Shown here in pieces: positions 11,792-12,052 of a stretch of 12,052 nt of DNA (position 1 is the first letter of the stretch; every line of letters begins with the position of its first letter). The DNA is taken from NCBI GenBank assembly GCA_031283915.1, contig JAITAY010000189.1:1-12052 (forward strand), read 5' to 3'. Origin of the DNA: Tannerella sp. (lineage in GTDB: Bacteria; Bacteroidota; Bacteroidia; Bacteroidales; Tannerellaceae). The notes below the pieces were generated by a model. That model did no database searches and was not told the DNA's origin. It saw only the letters and a list, made by a program, of their open reading frames with translations. The position numbers were made by a program, and so were the translations under genes.

Positions 11792-12052
11792 TTACTTCGT
11801 ATTCTTCCTGTAATACTTAATCATTTTGGGAATTACCTCCTCCACCGTACCGGTAATCACATAATCGGCAATCGCGTGGATAGGCGCATTGGGGTCGCTG
11901 TTGATGGAAAGAATGATGGAACTCTCCTGCATTCCGGCGATGTGCTGGATTTGCCCGGAAATACCGCAGGCGATGTAGAGCTTCGGACGCACGGTGATAC
12001 CGGTCTGTCCGATTTGGCGTTCGTGTTCCGTAAAACCGGCGTCGACGGCTGC
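11792..12052 (-). CDS. etfA: Electron transfer flavoprotein alpha subunit, C-terminal part
   Basis: The C-terminal 86 residues of EtfA; the frame is open to the window edge, so the start lies outside. The visible part is the FAD-binding domain: GQTGITVRPKLYIACGISG followed by QIQHIAGM (the flavin-contacting loop), then SINSDPNAPIHAIADYVITG, all hallmark EtfA motifs. It ends at TAA 11792-11794. EtfA with EtfB accepts electrons from acyl-CoA dehydrogenases; the dehydrogenase gene immediately downstream (six-base gap) is its likely partner. In this orientation etfB is expected upstream, beyond the window. Translation within the operon is probably coupled. Confidence 0.95.
   Translation of the reverse strand, partial: AAVDAGFTEHERQIGQTGITVRPKLYIACGISGQIQHIAGMQESSIILSINSDPNAPIHAIADYVITGTVEEVIPKMIKYYRKNTK

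Overview
The window looks like chromosomal DNA from an anaerobic member of the Bacteroidales. Four promoters carry the Bacteroidetes-type -7 box TAnnTTTG and most genes lack a Shine-Dalgarno sequence. The recognisable proteins (DUF3109 protein, GpmI, UxaE-family epimerase, a roughly 906-residue pyruvate phosphate dikinase, a C11 peptidase lipoprotein, and an acyl-CoA dehydrogenase directly downstream of etfA) are typical of that order. GC content near 50% would suit a Tannerella- or Parabacteroides-like lineage, but the genus cannot be fixed from the sequence.

Layout. At 1-246 there is a nested hairpin followed by a possible 42-residue ORF with an unusually strong ribosome-binding site. At 247-2391, on the minus strand, gpmI and a cysteine-rich DUF3109 gene form an operon with a promoter at 2421-2428. 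At 2463-3852, also on the minus strand, a uxaE-family gene forms a single-gene unit with its own promoter and a strong terminator. At 3881-4594, on the plus strand, there is an uncharacterised frame built around thirteen 21-bp tandem repeats (seven residues each), with an uncertain start. At 4610-7486 is ppdK with promoter and terminator. The gene-free stretch 7406-7828 (423 bp) holds the ppdK terminator, a 180-bp element of inverted and tandem heptanucleotide repeats, and the next promoter. At 7829-9714 a surface-type C11 (clostripain-family) lipoprotein peptidase is followed by a secreted protein of unknown function. The stretch 9715-10069 (355 bp) contains an 11-bp inverted repeat, a doubtful 53-codon TTG-start ORF and a bidirectional terminator. 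At 10070-12052, on the minus strand, are an acyl-CoA dehydrogenase and the 3' end of etfA, which runs off the window.

How the genes fit together. GpmI (3-phosphoglycerate/2-phosphoglycerate) and PpdK (phosphoenolpyruvate/pyruvate, pyrophosphate-linked) act two steps apart in lower glycolysis/gluconeogenesis. UxaE would feed hexuronates into central metabolism. Acyl-CoA dehydrogenase and ETF form an electron-transfer pair. The peptidase and its secreted neighbour are probably cell-envelope or extracellular functions. No mobile-element genes, CRISPR array, tRNA or rRNA were seen. I did not find a clearly new multi-gene system. The least explained parts are the heptapeptide-repeat frame, the heptanucleotide inverted-repeat element, the peptidase/secreted-protein pair and the hairpin-preceded small ORF at the left end.
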